64,000 bases of DNA from Nematopogon swammerdamellus (lineage: Eukaryota; Arthropoda; Insecta; Lepidoptera; Adelidae): contig OX336349.1 in assembly GCA_946902875.1 (NCBI GenBank), positions 7,773,891 through 7,837,890 on the forward strand, read 5' to 3'. Below, piece by piece: positions 10,001 to 19,000 of the stretch (positions within the stretch are counted from its first letter, which is position 1; each line of letters begins with the position of its first letter). Below the pieces are notes generated by a model. It did no database searches. It was not told the DNA's origin and saw only the letters and a list, made by a program, of their open reading frames with translations. The position numbers and the translations under genes are program-made.

Positions 10001-12324
10001 CGTCGCCCCGCCGCCGCCGCCGCCGGGAAAACTAGACGGACGCGAGAAAATGATATGATTGCGTATCTCGCGCAAAATGCAGAGCTTAGGAGAAAACAGC
10101 CGAAGGGAGATCGCTTTGAAAACTCCAGAAGCCCGGAGCCTTTCTTGATAAGTATTTATTAATTATTCCCTGAAGCCACATATAGCTATCTCAAGGTGAA
10201 GAGCTAGGATAAACGTAGAAATCCAAAGAAAGTCCACGGCAAATATTTCCAGCGGTGTTCGATTTAAATAGCCCTTGGCATTAAAATGATAAAATTTACA
10301 AAGATGCTGCAATATGCAATTTCTAGGTACCTACCTACACATGTATCTACTGACCTAGATACAAATATTAAAAAAAACTAGCCACGTGCGAGTAGCAGTC
10401 GCGCACCGAGGGTTCCGTACCACAAAGTAATTCGGCCATTTTTATTTATTATTTGTTGTTTTACGTTAGAGTTTGCACTATAATTATACGCCAAGTTTGA
10501 CGCTTGTATGTATTACTGTTTTTAGGATAGTGCAAAAACAAATAAACACCGGCCAAGTGCTTGTACTTATGAACACGCGTTAGAAGTTATACTTAATACC
10601 CTTTCTACGCGCGCCGTCTGTCTGTCCGTCCGTCCTAGGGCTGAAACTTTTGAACCGTAACAGGTAGCCGGTTTAAATTTTCACAGAATATGCGTTATTA
10701 TGGCGGATATGCCAACAAATAATAACAATAGCAAAAGGTAAAAAATTAAGGGGTACCCATACAAGAAACGTGCTAAGAAACGATTAGTACATATTCACGC
10801 TCTAAATAATAGATGGCGCCACAGGTACTATAGCGGATCTACGGAACCCTCCGTTCGTGAGTAAAACTCGCACTTGACCGATTTTTCTCCTTTTCTCAGT
10901 TTACTCCTACATTTTCATAACGCACCTAAATAAGTGTAACTTCACAAGTAATACGTACTTACTGAGAAATAATGTTTACACATGTTTATACCCAGTACGG
11001 AAAGCAATCCAATATTTTAAACAATGAACCTGGTTCACTTCACAGTGCGTTCTTCGCCCGCATTGACCTCTCGCTTGATCCGCCCGACATATTTATATCA
11101 CGATGGTCAGCGGCCTTTGCTTTGGGTTTAGTTGGAATAACATTTCCTTTCTGCTGCAGTAACGGGACAGTTTGCGCAACCAGCGTATCACTGCTACATG
11201 CTCAGCTGCCTAGGCTGTCCGGGGCATGCGACATCGCGACGCGGTGACTCCGTCGAATGTCACCCGAGCAACTGGGTGTCGGCCGTGTGGCTGCACAACT
11301 TAGGTCACCCTCCGCCCTCCACGGCCTCAGCTTTCGCGATAGACTACAGGTGCTTGAAGATGATCGCCTCGCCGGATGACACCACGCGTATGTATCTTTG
11401 AGATTCGTATGAAAACTACGTTAAATCTTGTTATTTATTCACACAAGGGTCCTTTTTAGGGTTCCGTATCCAGTACGGGACGATATAATAACAAATAATA
11501 AAAGTAAGAAAAAGTAAAAAATTCACGAGGGTTCCCATAGAAGAAACTAAAAAGTGTATGCGCGCGCGCCATCTAGCGAATAGATTATGAAGCATTTTAA
11601 CTAATCATTATTTTAACTAATATGAAGCATTTCATAAACACGCCATCTATGGCGTGTTTATGAAATGCTTCATAAACACGCCATGAGTGGCGCTAACCAT
11701 GACATGGCGATACGGAACCCTCGGTGCACGAGTTCGACTCGCACTTGGCCGGTTTTTATCTATTCCGACACGGGAGAAACTGAGCCAGAGCAAATGCTCC
11801 GACTAGCCAATACCACCTCAGAGGTGTCATATGACGAATATTTGTCTTTGGATTGCGGCTATATTTAACTACATGAGACCACAGCCGAGGCTGCTATGCG
11901 GCCATCTTTAGTACCGTGGAACCAACCACAGGTACCAACCTATCCAGTGTTACAGTACAGGCCTGGCGATTACCAACCCTTACTTATTAGTCTAACGGTG
12001 AAGTTCGCGTGTTCGGCGGACCCTCCAACGCTGAACTGAATTTAGTATGGTGGATTTCGAAAGGGCAATCCAATAAGTAGGTAAAATAAATAGATGAATA
12101 TGTTTGCAGACGGCCGAACAGTGGACGTGATCCGCGGCTGCGTGCCGGCCGTGCAGGTGGACTCCGTGTGCACGGGCCTCGTGGCGGTGGAGCGCGCGCG
12201 GGGTCACAGCGACGCCCGCTGCTTCGTCTGCAGGGGTGACAACTGTAACCGCGCCGCCATTATCGCCGCTGACAAGATGGCGGCCGCGCTTCTAGCAGCT
12301 GTCACTTATTTTGTTTTTAGATGA
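3986..12324 (+). CDS. Ly6/uPAR three-finger, GPI-anchored-type protein (3 exons)
   Basis: Exons 3986-4058, 11184-11387 and 12110-12324 join in phase 1 and phase 1 to give 163 aa. Residues 1-24 form a signal peptide with core IIMLFAVLLTL. The mature part has ten cysteines, beginning YHCYMLSC and ending with the family hallmark RGDNCNRA (DNCN). A hydrophobic C-terminus (AALLAAVTYFVF) after DKMA suggests GPI attachment. Insect members such as quiver/sleepless, boudin and crooked act at the cell surface in channel modulation or septate junction assembly; which subfamily this belongs to I cannot say. Splice sites are CAG|GTACGC, CCAG|CG, CGC|GTATGT and TTTGCAG|AC. Intron 1 is 7.1 kb and full of transposons; intron 2 is 722 bp. 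The gene converges on the GalNAc-transferase gene at 14287. Family assignment is firm; function is inferred. Confidence 0.85.
4140..5451. mobile_element. Foldback-like element with satellite-type inverted arms
   Basis: The ends are inverted: GAGCCCGCGGCTCCGCTCGC at the left and the complement of GCGAGCGAAGCCGCGGGC at the right. Each arm is built from imperfect 60-65 bp repeats carrying GCTCGGCCTTCGGCCTCGCC; two units face right at 4200-4320 and about seven face left at 4890-5400. A core of about 500 bp lies between the arms. This resembles Foldback-type elements. A related right arm stands alone at 42555-42705. It sits in intron 1 of the Ly6 gene. Confidence 0.6.
4355..4800 (-). pseudogene. 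Fragment of retroelement ORF C-terminus (PD...WDAT domain)
   Basis: The minus frame reads DGKRPDAIT, then LMWDATFVLTLAPSHV, ETLGPW, and RVSLAIQRGNAASAL near the end. From memory this pattern is the C-terminal domain following reverse transcriptases in many invertebrate mobile ORFs; the PD...D spacing is reminiscent of restriction-like endonucleases. Only about 145 residues remain, with no reverse transcriptase nearby, so it is a captured fragment inside the foldback-like element. The family name is uncertain; that it is transposon-derived is fairly secure. Confidence 0.6.
6467..7175. mobile_element. Long-inverted-repeat MITE
   Basis: The left end ATTAGATTAGCGACGGTAAG and the right end (its complement, ending 7175) start inverted repeats of about 150 bp that continue through GTATGCTTATTGTGTAGGCC and CCGGAAATG. 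The centre is A/T homopolymer-rich plus a palindrome at about 6845-6905 (GATGCGTCGC facing GCGACGCATC, flanked by GGTTAATT and AATTAACC). It has no coding capacity. A second transposon interrupts its left arm. Confidence 0.8.
6501..6642. mobile_element. Nested short MITE with 50-bp inverted repeats
   Basis: A 142-bp fold-back beginning CAGCGGGAGCACAAATGCGT and ending with its complement interrupts the left arm of the surrounding MITE. The uninterrupted right arm (near 7130-7150) shows the empty site GAATATTGCTGGTATGC. Comparison implies a 3-4 bp target duplication (CTG or GCTG). Confidence 0.8.
7176..7202 (+). repeat. Poly-C run
   Basis: About 27 consecutive C residues directly abut the right end of the MITE ending at 7175. 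A similar run lies at 25186-25205. Long C runs are prone to sequencing-length error, so the exact count is not reliable. Confidence 0.9.
8160..8245 (+). repeat. ATC microsatellite plus lepidopteran CCACTGCTGGACATAGGC tail
   Basis: An ATC microsatellite of about nine units leads into AGCCTGTATCGGTCCACTGC and TGGACATAGGCCTCTCCCAA. This block is familiar from many lepidopteran genomes as the end of a dispersed element. Copies recur at 53620-53690 (-) and 54290-54345 (-). Confidence 0.7.
8633..8866. mobile_element. MITE with about 100-bp inverted arms
   Basis: The left arm AAGTTAAATTACAAATTTAA ... ACCCCCGACCCTTAAAAAGT is mirrored at the right end (ACTTTTTAAGGGTCGGGGGT ... AATTTAACTTTT). The arms meet around a loop of about 25-30 bp near 8755. 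There is no coding capacity; it lies in intron 1 of the Ly6 gene. Confidence 0.75.
8870..9120 (+). repeat. Dispersed LINE-type 3-prime end remnant
   Basis: It contains CCAAATCGGTCCATCCGTTT, CAGACAGACACACCC and a terminal TTTTTGTCGGGGGTTAA. This combination is typical of 3-prime ends of RTE/CR1-like elements in Lepidoptera. No coding remains, so the exact family is not determined. Confidence 0.5.
9215..9480. repeat. Decayed repeat with GTCTGTCC tracts
   Basis: It contains GGTTCCATATGCAGCGACTA and a run of GTCCGTCTGTCCGCCTGTTC before a TTCTGAACGATCCGAACTAC block. The same TCTGTCC-rich segment recurs near 10615, 52640 and 63700, marking one noncoding family. Confidence 0.5.
9700..10110. other. 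CpG-rich block in intron 1 of the Ly6 gene
   Basis: About 400 bp rich in CG dinucleotides, including a CCGCCGCCGCCG run near 10010 and a palindromic GGCCATAATGGC near 9876 that contains GCCAT in both orientations, the core bound by YY1/Pleiohomeotic proteins. Short open frames on both strands have no recognisable domain, and exon phases of the Ly6 gene already fit without an extra exon. It could be an enhancer, a silencer or an alternative promoter. Confidence 0.4.
10375..10888. mobile_element. Terminal-inverted-repeat element of the CACTTGGCCG class
   Basis: The left end carries GCCACGTGCGAGTAGCAGTC then CACCGAGGGTTCCGTAC. The right end is roughly its complement: TACGGAACCCTCCGTTCGTG then ACTCGCACTTGACCGATTTT. 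The interior is noncoding and includes a TCTGTCC-rich patch. Confidence 0.55.
11184..11387 (+). CDS. Ly6 gene exon 2 (first cysteine block)
   Basis: The acceptor CAACCAG|CG completes the alanine codon begun by exon 1, and the reading continues YHCYMLSCLGC, VECHPSNW and DYRCLKM. It ends at a consensus GTATGT donor in phase 1 (ACGC|GTATGT). The 204-bp length keeps frame with exon 3. It supplies five of the ten cysteines. Confidence 0.8.
11448..11757. mobile_element. CACTTGGCCG-class repeat element
   Basis: It begins near AGGGTTCCGTATCCAGTACG and ends with GGAACCCTCGGTGCACGAGT then ACTCGCACTTGGCCGGTTTT. Internally there is a short inverted pair around GCGTGTTTATGAAATGCTTC. It is noncoding and lies in intron 2 of the Ly6 gene. 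Confidence 0.55.
12110..12324 (+). CDS. Ly6 gene exon 3 (DNCN motif, hydrophobic tail, stop)
   Basis: The acceptor TGTTTGCAG|AC gives a histidine across the junction. The exon reads VIRGCVPAV, DSVCTGL, ARCFVCRGDNCNRA and then the hydrophobic tail AALLAAVTYFVFR before TGA. The CFVCxxDNCN ending is the defining Ly6 C-terminal pattern. GC content is much higher than in the flanking introns. Confidence 0.88.
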
Positions 12325-12541
12325 GCTAAAGCTTTCCTATAATTTGGTTTGCTCTAACCTTGACTAAAGTGGTTTTTTTTTATTCAAATATTTAAGTTTC
12401 TACTAATCGCGCCCTCGCTCACTGCACTGCGCTGCACCGCATTTCCAATTATGTTATTATGTAAACCTATATCAAATCTATGGTTAAACTCATCTGCAAG
12501 AAATGTGTCAGTAGGCAGCCATTTTATGCGTAATTTCAGCA

Positions 12542-12547
12542 AATAAA
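12542..12547 (+). terminator. Candidate poly(A) signal of the Ly6 gene
   Basis: This is the first AATAAA after the stop codon, 218 nt downstream, on the sense strand. There is no transcript evidence. Confidence 0.4.
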
Positions 12548-14286
12548 CAAGGATGTATTAAAATAAAAAAATCTAGTTAGCGCATGAATGCTTTGTATTC
12601 ATGTAATAAACAGGTTATATCCTTATAGGTATCCGAAAAAAAAAAACAATATAAGTACATACTGTTATTGCATCATTCATTTCATTACCTATTTAGATAC
12701 CTACCTAATTTCGATTTTAACTATTTCTACGTATAAAGTATATTCGAAAATTTGTTATTTTTACAAAGCAAAAAATGTATCCCTTCTCTCACAATATCAA
12801 AGGAATAAGCACCTACTGACATAGAATACTCATTTCTTAAAATTAATCGTAAGTACGAAAGCACCAAGTTACCATACATCGAAATAGCAAAGACGAAAGG
12901 ACACAATTTACAAAGTAGAAAAAAGTTAAAATTAAGTAAGTATAAGAAATACGTTTAATACAAAGAAATAAGATAAGATTTTAGCCTAAAACTTTATAAA
13001 AATGAGGATGGGTAATTAAAAAAAAGTAATGCATTCATTTGTAACAGATGCATGCTCTCGTCTTTGGTGTCTCGATGACTTCATATAATGAAATAGTATG
13101 TACAAAAAGCTAAATCTACGAGTTATAGAGCTGATTGATGCTTTTCCACAAACCAATTTGTACTTACATAAATTTGTAGGGAATAATGAATGCTAAAAAT
13201 TTGCACATTGGCTGACTATATCAAAACGAGTATATCTAGCTAGACAACAAGCTTGGAATCTTACATGCATCGCATTATAACATGAATATCACAAAACTTC
13301 TTAGCCCTAAGTCAACATTAAAATTTGTACTACATATAACCTGTGGTATAACTTAGAATAGATCAATAACACATAATAATGCTACAGAAAATGCTCAATT
13401 ATTTGTACTGTCCATGTGCACATGTTGGATGGACATACAGATCATCTGAGCAACTGTAGCTGCAGGAGTCACAGTTGTGTTTAAAATCGGGAATGCTTGA
13501 ATTATTTTTAGATGTGTAAATTTTTTCAATAATGGGTTATGAACCCTAGTTAACATTTCCAATATGGTAACAAGTGGTTGACAAAGTTATTTCTTATAAT
13601 AGCTATTCGTTTAAATCTTATATATATCATATATAGCAATGGTTATTGGTTACCCACCATTTTAATGTTTTGTTAGTTTAATGAGTGAGAAAAAGTTCTA
13701 ACAGTGGACAATCACTTTAGTTTGCGACTACACTTACAAGTAAATGAAGTCTGCACAATGCAACAACCTGCCACCGCTCACTAATAATTGATTAATACCA
13801 TACGAATACAATCTGAATGTTTTTTTAATATAATATATTAAAATATTCAAAACTGCGGCAGTTATATATTTTGTGACTCGTTGCACCGTAAAATGAGGAC
13901 TTAATTTAACGTTACAAATTCAGAGTTTAAGTTAACGGTTTAAACTAATACACTTACAATAGCTACCTTGTGACTAATAAAATATAGATCGAGCACACAT
14001 TTCTTCCAATTATTATCAATTCTGGAATACATATAAGAATTATTGATTAGAATGGTAATCAATATTAATACAAAATATACATTACGTACAACAGAACAAC
14101 GTTCGCAACACAATTCACTGATATTTATTAGGCATTTCATCTTACACGAGGAAGTAGATCGGCACTTTGTGAAACATAATCACTATTTCTACTCACTCAT
14201 CAATAGAGGTCGATTAACATATTCAACGATAAAATAAAAAAGGTTTACAAAACTTATCACAAAGTAAATATCACAGTAGATGTGCG
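12548..14286. other. Convergent intergenic / 3-prime UTR space
   Basis: AT-rich DNA between the ends of two convergent genes. The minus-strand half probably carries the 3-prime UTR of the GalNAc-transferase. I see no domain-bearing frame, no inverted-repeat element and no RNA gene; short frames at 12588-12824 and 13940-14237 look like chance. Confidence 0.5.
14124..14129 (-). terminator. Candidate poly(A) signal of the GalNAc-transferase
   Basis: TTTATT on the plus strand gives AATAAA on the minus strand about 160 nt past the stop codon at 14287. It is the nearest clean match; transcript 3-prime ends would be needed to confirm it. Confidence 0.33.
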
Positions 14287-15330
14287 CTACCTCCACGCCA
14301 CGCGCTCGAACTTCCAAACCTGCTCCTCGCTGGCCACACACTTACGAGTTAGCAGCGGTGAGCTCACACCATCCGCACCTGACTCTCCGCTGGCCAGCGT
14401 CAAGCAGTCCCCACCGCGATCCTTCAGTCGCGGACCTTTCTGCTGCCAATGCTGCTTCTCGTTCCCACTACACGCTCGCCACACCACGCGCCCCGTCGCC
14501 GCCTCCAAACAGAGCCCCTCGTCCGCCATTATCTGCCCGTCTTGCGTAAATACGAGCAGCCCATCTAGATCCCAATCCCCGCCGCAATTCACCCCGCTAG
14601 CCAGACCCCCCAACCCAGGCGTCCCTCCAATATTCGCCGTCCCTAAACAAGCACCTTTCGCGCTGCGAATCCTCCCGAACCATCGGTCTTTGGCGGGGAA
14701 AAAATGCTGAGGCCAAACATGCTGCAGGTACCACTGGAAACTCTTGCAGTTCAACCTCCTCCGAAGTTCGATCCTCTCGCGTACGTCCTGTTGTTCGCGC
14801 TTTTCTGCCACGCTCGGATTGAACTTGAAGAAAAAGTCTGCGAACTCGTCCATCCAAACGATCGCCGCTCGCGCCAGATTCGTGTGCAGAATACTCGCCA
14901 CTCCGCCCGGAAAGGAGTAGGGGCTGTGCTTCCTAAATATGTGTCCCACTCTGGAGCAAGGGGCAATTTCGACGCGCGCGCCGCACTGCCATGCCCTCCA
15001 CGACAGTTCGAGATTCTCTCCGCCCCACACTTTCATGCCCTCGTCGTAGCCCCCAAGACGCCAGAAAAGACTCTTTCGGACAGCGAAAAGTCCGCCGGCC
15101 ATCGCCGGTGTAGGGTAAGGCTTTGAAGGATCCTTCATCCTCTCTTCGAGGACTTCGTTGCTGGGTGCGAGCCAACGGAAGTGCAGCCTGCGACTGAATG
15201 CGCCCCAGTGCGCATCGGTACTCCTCACGTAGGCTAGGGTGTCGTCGGAGAGAAGGTCAATGTGAGGACATACAAATATGTCGTCGCTGGCCGCTTGATC
15301 TAGAAGAGGTTCCAGCCAGCCCGTCGTCAC
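14287..15330 (-). CDS. GalNAc-transferase exon 6 (catalytic C-half and lectin domain)
   Basis: The acceptor CTCGTTTCAG|GTGACG is in phase 0 and the exon runs to TAG at 14287. It encodes residues 252-598: [14 protein letters not shown], the Gal/GalNAc-T motif [25 protein letters not shown], then the linker and ricin-like lectin domain. It is far more GC-rich than flanking DNA, which produces long meaningless frames on the opposite strand. Confidence 0.93.
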   Translation of the reverse strand: MTTGWLEPLLDQAASDDIFVCPHIDLLSDDTLAYVRSTDAHWGAFSRRLHFRWLAPSNEVLEERMKDPSKPYPTPAMAGGLFAVRKSLFWRLGGYDEGMKVWGGENLELSWRAWQCGARVEIAPCSRVGHIFRKHSPYSFPGGVASILHTNLARAAIVWMDEFADFFFKFNPSVAEKREQQDVRERIELRRRLNCKSFQWYLQHVWPQHFFPAKDRWFGRIRSAKGACLGTANIGGTPGLGGLASGVNCGGDWDLDGLLVFTQDGQIMADEGLCLEAATGRVVWRACSGNEKQHWQQKGPRLKDRGGDCLTLASGESGADGVSSPLLTRKCVASEEQVWKFERVAWR

Positions 15331-16046
15331 CTGAAACGAGACCACATTGGTTTTGAAGACTACGGGCTTGACTTGTCACCGTTAGCATACAACATAGCAA
15401 ATATTGATGAGATCTTATTTTTACAGAAAATGTGTAAAGATTAAATTAGAGACAGGCCTAGATTGCAACCTTCCTACGTATTAGAGAGTTTTATAGCTCT
15501 GTATAAACAATGAACAACGACACAAAAACCTGGGCATGTTTGGGAAGTGAGCCCACAAAAAAATTTGAAATTCTATAAAATGTTACAAAATTATTACAAT
15601 AAGTTTTTTCGCAGTAATGTAGAGACATTTCAGACAATTTCAAAAGTTCTGTCTTGTTTACAGATATTCATCATCTATGTTCTAAAAGAACATAAATTAT
15701 TTCCTGAATTTCTGTTGAAAGCAAGCTTCAAGTTGTCATAATCATCAATTAAAATTATAAAAATTATAATAAAATTCTGGAATGTTTAGATGGATCAAAC
15801 TTTGTTTTTTTTTAATAATGACACGGTTGGCTACATCACCTACAACATCCGTGATGTCAGCCCATAACACCTTGGTGAAGATAAGATAAGATAAGATAAG
15901 ATAAGATAAACGTTTATTTTGCATAATAACTAACTTAACCTATTTACATTTTATATACAATTCTTAATTTATGCAAAATTGGCCAATCGGCTCAGCGTGT
16001 GCCAGGGCAGGACAGTCCTTTCCTGGCGCTGTTTTTCAGCCGTTGC

Positions 16047-16093
<47 letters not shown>

Positions 16094-19000
16094 GCGAGGG
16101 TGTGTGTGTGTGTGTTTGCGAGAGGGTCCTTTTCAGTGTGTCTACCTGGTAAATATTTCTTTTCTTTAAAATTTGCCATCTCTCTGCAGATTCAGGAGCA
16201 TCTTCCTGCATGCAAATTTAAATGTTGGGAGACCTGCCATTGCTCTAATGGGTGGCGGGATGTTGTTCCAACATTTGGATGCTGCGTATTTGAAGCTGCC
16301 TCTGAATGCTGCAGAACGGTGACACGGAATTTGTAGTACGAAGCCTTCTGCTCTCGTGTCATGTGTGTGTGTATTTCGCGTCCATGTTAACTTTTTGAAT
16401 AAGTACTCAGGTTTTTCATTTTTTATAATTTTATGCATCATACATTGAAAATGTAGAATCCTACGTGGTTTCATTTTTAATATTGAATTTTCATTGTATA
16501 TAGGGGTAACATGTGCTCGCCTAGGTATGTCATAGCAGTAGCGGAGACATGAGTTCTGTAATCTCTGCACTGCTCGCTCAGTGCGAGCGAGCAGACAAGG
16601 CCCATACACCGTATCACAGTAGTTCATTAGTGATAGAACTAATGCCTCCACCAGTACCCTCCTAACTTCCACTGTTAAGTACTCCCTTATGTCATATAGG
16701 ACCTTCAGTCTAAAGTGACAGTTCCTTATTTTCTTTTGTATGTGTTCTTCAAACCGAAGTCTCCCATCCATTATGCAGTATATATTGCAGATCGCACTAG
16801 CTCAACTGGAATATTATTAATTAAAATATTTGGTTGACGCTCAGTTATTCGCTGCACCTGTGTAGTAGTACCGGCTATAACAATTTGTGATTTTGACGGA
16901 TTTAACACAAGACTGTGATTGTCAACCCATTTGGATATTAGTGTTAAATCGTTGTTTATTTTATTCACCGCTGCTTCTGTGGAGCTTGGGCGGAAAGATA
17001 GCACAATTTGGGTGTCATCTGCAAACATATGGCCCTGACAATGCTTGAGAACCAGAAGCATATCCGCTGTGTAGAGACTATACAGTGTTGGGGAGAGAGA
17101 GGATCCCTGTGGAACACCCCTTTTGATACTTTTGGTTTGTGATACACGGATATTTCCTTTATCTCCTGTACATATCGTCATTTGCTTCCGACCACTGAGA
17201 AAACTTTTGAACCAATCAAGTGTGTTCGTTGAGGCACCATAGTGATATATTTTAGCTAACAGTAAATTTGTGTTTAGTGTGTCGAAGGCCCTAGAGAAGT
17301 CCAGCAGGATTAGAGCTGATCCCTGCCCGGTATCTGCAGCTGAAATAATGTTGTCCATCACTTCTAGTAGAGCAGTCTCAGTGCTATAATTTCGTCTAAA
17401 GCCCGACTGATTTGGAGGAATTATGTTTTTTTCATGAAGATACTTCGTTATTTGGGCATTTACTACTTTCTCTAGGATCTTCGACAGCACTGGTAGCAAA
17501 CTTATAGGCCTCAAATCTTTATGTTCGTTTACCGTTTCTTTTTTGGGTATCGGCTTGACCAATGCCAGTTTCCATGCATCAGGGAATTGTGACGTCTCTA
17601 GCGATGTATTTATAATGTGGGCAATTATTCCTAGCGTAGATGTCAAAGTTAGTGTTATCATAGAAATGTTTACATCATCATTGCCGCACGCTTCTGATTT
17701 TATTGTTCTGATAATTTTGAGAATCTCCTCCTCGGAAACTGGTGACAATGCAAACTCGTCTACGAACCTCCTGTTATTGCGGTAGTGTTGGATTAGTTCT
17801 GCGTTGTCAGTAAGACTACCTGGCGCGTTAAGGAACATATTATTCAAGACATCCGGTTCGTTTAGATGATGTGGTACTTCGCGGTTGTAATTTCCTGATA
17901 TGGCTGAATTTCGATTCAAACTTTTCCACAGTTTTTGTGGGTTGTGAATGTTGCGATTGACATTATATGTATGATAAGCCTGCTTTTCTCGTCGGATGGC
18001 CGAAGTCACCATGTTGCGTAGGTCTCGGTAGTATTTTCTATGAGAGTCATTTTTAGTTCTAATAGCCCTAGCCTCTGCTTTATTTCGTAGTCCAATCATG
18101 AATCTTATATTGTCTGTGATCCATGGTATTGGTTTATCTTTCATTATTTTAGTCTGCTTTGGTGCATGCTTATCAAAAATACCTGTAATTTTGTCCTGAA
18201 AGACCTTAACCATTTCATTAATATTGTTGGAATGAATGATCGTTTGCCAATTCAAAGACTGAAGGTCATCATTGAAACAGTTCATATTGATATTGCGTAA
18301 TGGTCGAAAGGTAACAAATCTTGTTTCTGGCTTTGGCTTCTTTATATCGAATGTTCCAATTATCATTGCGTGATCACTGAGAGCGCTATTGTGATGCACT
18401 TCCACCCTTGACGCCCCACCCGGAACATCAGTACATATGAGATCTAAGAGCGATGCTGTGTTTTTTGTTACACGAGTGGGTTCTGCCACAATCTGTATCA
18501 TATTAAGATGCATTAAAAAATTCAAAAAATTTTGAGTGTCTACATTTGATTTATTAATTATATTAATATTTAGATCCCCTAGTATTACTGTGTAGGTGCA
18601 GTACGCAAATGTTGCAAGTGATTCGCTTAATGCTTCAACTGTCAACTCGACACTGACACTGGCAGGACGGTAAGCTGTGCCTATTCCAAGTTTAACTCCT
18701 CCTACCTTGAGTTCGAGCCACATCTGCTCGAGCGTACTCTGCGGATGTGGTCGCACCCTTACTCGGAGTCCTTTCTTAACTAAAAAGCCTACACCACCAC
18801 CTCGGACATTGCCTCCGCGTGGTATATGCTTGAATGTATAGCCAGGCACTGGCCTTGGTTTTTCTCCAGACCTTAGCCAGGTTTCATTCAGTGCAACAAT
18901 ATCAGGATTATGTGACGCTAGTGCTACGCACAATTCATCGTATCCGGTTCCCAGTGACCGCACATTGATTAGTCCTATTCTTAATCTTTCTTTATTTTTT

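Noticed and set aside
9863..10162. Possible extra exon or small gene in the CpG-rich block
   Set aside because: Ly6 exons 1 and 2 already join in phase; frames on both strands are Arg/Pro-rich with no motif and no suitable splice sites were convincing.
14282..15126. Long plus-strand frames opposite GalNAc-transferase exon 6
   Set aside because: They are antisense shadows of a GC-rich coding exon; no domain, while the minus frame has every catalytic and lectin motif.
15969..16336. Frames with Cys-Val and His-Thr runs
   Set aside because: Produced by the GT microsatellite in the 3-prime region of the CR1-like LINE.
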